Assembly (NCBI GenBank): GCA_009936825.1
Contig: JAACDV010000031.1
Span: 1 to 7,652, forward strand
Direction of reading: 5' to 3'
Source: Bacteroidota bacterium
Lineage (GTDB): Bacteria > Pseudomonadota > Alphaproteobacteria > Puniceispirillales > Puniceispirillaceae
Length of the DNA: 7,652 bases
This document shows, piece by piece, positions 6,235 to 7,652 of this stretch (positions within the stretch are counted from its first letter, which is position 1; each line of letters begins with the position of its first letter). The notes beneath the pieces are model-generated. The model had not been told where the DNA came from. It ran no database searches and saw nothing but the letters and a program-made list of their open reading frames with translations. A program made the translations under genes and the position numbers.

Positions 6235-7185
6235 ATGACTTACAGGATTTTTATCGATGGCGCGGCCGGGACTACCGGCTTGCAGGTAGCCGACAGATTG
6301 GCGCGGCACCCGGGGGTAACTGCGCACGCGCTGGATGATGCAAAACGTAAAGATGATAATGCCAGACGCGAAATGATGGCGGCATCTGATCTGACGATTT
6401 TGTGCTTGCCAGATGATGCGGCGCGTGATGTCGCCAGCGCGGCCGATCATGATGTTAAGGTGATTGATGCCTCTAGCGCACATCGCACGTCACCCGGCTG
6501 GGTTTACGGGTTTCCAGAATTAATGTCGGGACAACGTGCGGCCATTGCCGGTGCCAACCGGATCAGCAACCCCGGATGCTATCCAACAGGTTTTCTGTCA
6601 CTTGTGCGCCCGCTGATGGATAGTGGGCTGCTGGGCAGCGATGCGCTGTTATCAATTGCGGCAATTTCCGGCTATAGCGGCGGTGGCAATGCGATGATCG
6701 CCCGCCATGCCGATGCGGCTTTACCGGCATTCGGTATTTATGGAACCGGAATGGCGCATAAACATATCCCGGAAATGATTGCCTATTCAGGGCTGAAATC
6801 AGCACCGGTTTTCATGCCGTCCGTAGGCAATTTTTATGCGGGTATGTTGGTCAATCTGCCACTTCATGCGGCCCACCTAAGCAAATCTGTGTCTGCACAG
6901 GATATCCATCAGGTTTTGGCGGCGCATTATGAAGGTGAACATTTTGTGCGCATGGGCGCGGCATCCGCTGGTGATCAGGCGGCGCTCGAAGATGGTTTGT
7001 TGGCGGCAGAGCGGCTTTGGAACGCCAATCATCTGGAACTGTTTGTTTTTGCCAGCCCCGATGAAAGCCAATTCTGGCTGGTGGCACGCCTTGATAATCT
7101 GGGCAAAGGCGCATCGGGTGCGGCGGTGCAGAATATGAACATCGCGCTTGGTTTAGATGAAAAAACAGGCCTTGAAGATGGTTGA
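6235..7185 (+). CDS. argC: N-acetyl-gamma-glutamyl-phosphate reductase, short (type 2) form
   Basis: ArgC reduces N-acetylglutamyl-5-phosphate to the semialdehyde with NADPH, the third step of arginine synthesis in the cytoplasm. From ATG 6235 it has 316 residues, the length of the type 2 family. It begins MTYRIFIDGAAGTTGLQ, with the glycine-rich dinucleotide loop GAAGTTG (9-15). Then come ASSAHRTSPGWVYGFPEL (79-96) and the active-site segment NPGCYPTG with Cys 115. ISGYSGGG (145-152) and MAHKHIPEM further on also fit ArgC. Start choice is uncertain: an in-frame ATG at 6223 and a TTG at 6199 lie upstream, none with a good ribosome binding site. 6235 is chosen because family members begin within a few residues of the I-F-I-D-G strand. 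Divergent from pmbA and followed after 15 bp by a GGCT-like gene. Confidence 0.93.
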   Translation: MTYRIFIDGAAGTTGLQVADRLARHPGVTAHALDDAKRKDDNARREMMAASDLTILCLPDDAARDVASAADHDVKVIDASSAHRTSPGWVYGFPELMSGQRAAIAGANRISNPGCYPTGFLSLVRPLMDSGLLGSDALLSIAAISGYSGGGNAMIARHADAALPAFGIYGTGMAHKHIPEMIAYSGLKSAPVFMPSVGNFYAGMLVNLPLHAAHLSKSVSAQDIHQVLAAHYEGEHFVRMGAASAGDQAALEDGLLAAERLWNANHLELFVFASPDESQFWLVARLDNLGKGASGAAVQNMNIALGLDEKTGLEDG

Positions 7186-7188
7186 TGT

Positions 7189-7196
7189 GGGAAGAG
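7189..7196 (+). promoter_or_regulatory. Ribosome binding site of the GGCT-like gene
   Basis: GGGAAGAG lies 4 nt before the ATG at 7201 and starts 3 nt after the argC stop codon. It supports 7201 as the real start and translation from a shared argC transcript. Confidence 0.6.
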
Positions 7197-7200
7197 TTTG

Positions 7201-7652
7201 ATGAGCGAGTTTCCCGATGAGGCCTATTACCTACCAGAACAAAGCGAGTTAGAGCGGGCCACGAATTACCCCTATGATGCGCCCCAAGGTGCCTTTGTGT
7301 TTGATCAGGGGCGCCTTTCTGCCTTTCGTGATGCGTCAATTCTGGCCGATAGGACTGCGGTTCTGTCGGTTGGATCGAACCGCGCTCCCGTGCAATTGCG
7401 CCGTAAATTCGGTGACGCTGAGACTATTCCGGTGACGCCTGCGGTTCTGCATGATTGTGACATTGTGCATGCGGCCCAACTTGGTTATTACGGCGCAGTT
7501 CCCTGCACCGCATTTCCGGCGAAAGGGTGTGATGTTGGCCTGAATATCGCATGGCTCAATGCATCGCAATTGGCCCTGATGCATCGCACCGAAGCGTTGG
7601 GTGTTGCCTATGATTTTGTCCGCTTTAATGGCGGTGCCGTCACGCATCTGCC
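7201..7652 (+). CDS. Uncharacterised protein with gamma-glutamylcyclotransferase-like features, N-terminal part
   Basis: A frame with a good ribosome binding site runs from ATG 7201 to the right edge without a stop (150 full codons), so the gene is truncated by the window. After a ~50-residue leader containing NYPYDAPQGAFVFDQGRL (22-39), it shows TAVLSVGSNRAPVQLRRKFG (52-71). The hydrophobic strand followed by G-S-N resembles the Y-G-S-N glycine loop of the gamma-glutamylcyclotransferase/AIG2 fold, with Val in place of Tyr. Later segments, HAAQLGYYGAVPCTAF (90-105) and VGLNIAWLNASQLALMHRTE (112-131), resemble alphaproteobacterial hypothetical proteins I recall with the same order. The catalytic glutamate of GGCT enzymes cannot be confirmed; Glu 131 in MHRTE is a candidate. 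No signal peptide. The 15-bp gap from argC suggests co-transcription. Function is unknown; the fold is an inference. Confidence 0.72.
   Translation, partial: MSEFPDEAYYLPEQSELERATNYPYDAPQGAFVFDQGRLSAFRDASILADRTAVLSVGSNRAPVQLRRKFGDAETIPVTPAVLHDCDIVHAAQLGYYGAVPCTAFPAKGCDVGLNIAWLNASQLALMHRTEALGVAYDFVRFNGGAVTHL

Noticed and set aside
1..7652. Defence, toxin-antitoxin, mobile or biosynthetic system hidden in the window
   Set aside because: All substantial frames are accounted for by envelope, peptide-processing, phosphatase and arginine genes. No integrase, transposase, nuclease, reverse transcriptase or terminal inverted repeats were seen, and composition looks even throughout.

Overview
The window looks like a piece of an alphaproteobacterial chromosome. 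Protein content supports this: a DUF374 acyltransferase-like protein coupled to a Kdo-transferase start, an MsbA-type exporter, PmbA, the short (type 2) ArgC, and a GGCT-like protein of a kind I associate with alphaproteobacteria. Base composition is moderately GC-rich by eye. A marine SAR116-like or Rhodospirillales-like source is possible, but that is a guess. I see no tRNA, rRNA, insertion sequence, phage gene or CRISPR array. Gene density is very high and every long stretch is coding.

Layout. (1) Positions 1-918, minus strand: the DUF374 gene, then the first 65 codons of a probable waaA/kdtA, joined by an ATGA stop/start overlap. (2) Positions 919-1115: a divergent intergenic region with a candidate minus-strand promoter, a 7-bp inverted repeat around its -10 box, and a perfect 12-bp palindrome in the DUF374 leader. 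(3) Positions 1116-4134, plus strand: a family 9 glycosyltransferase (heptosyltransferase-like) followed by an msbA-like lipid A flippase. (4) Positions 4141-6134, minus strand: pmbA (tldE), then a tyrosine/dual-specificity phosphatase, again with an ATGA overlap. The phosphatase gene converges on msbA with only 6 bp between the stop codons. (5) Positions 6138-6234: a short divergent promoter region. (6) Positions 6235-7652, plus strand: argC, then the first 150 codons of an uncharacterised GGCT-like protein that runs off the right edge.

How the genes work together. waaA, the GT9 enzyme, MsbA and probably the DUF374 protein belong to lipid A/LPS core synthesis and export at the inner membrane. 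They form two divergent transcription units that share the 919-1115 control region. The pmbA-phosphatase pair and the argC-GGCT pair form a second divergent set, for peptide maturation/proteolysis with a signalling-type phosphatase, and for arginine biosynthesis.

The least ordinary things here are two short, perfect or near-perfect in-frame tandem repeats, one in each LPS transcription unit. One is 12 bp x 3 at the end of the DUF374 gene, just before the waaA start. The other is 18 bp x 2 inside the ATPase domain of MsbA. I do not see a convincing new biological system. The rest looks like ordinary core genome with some unusual details.
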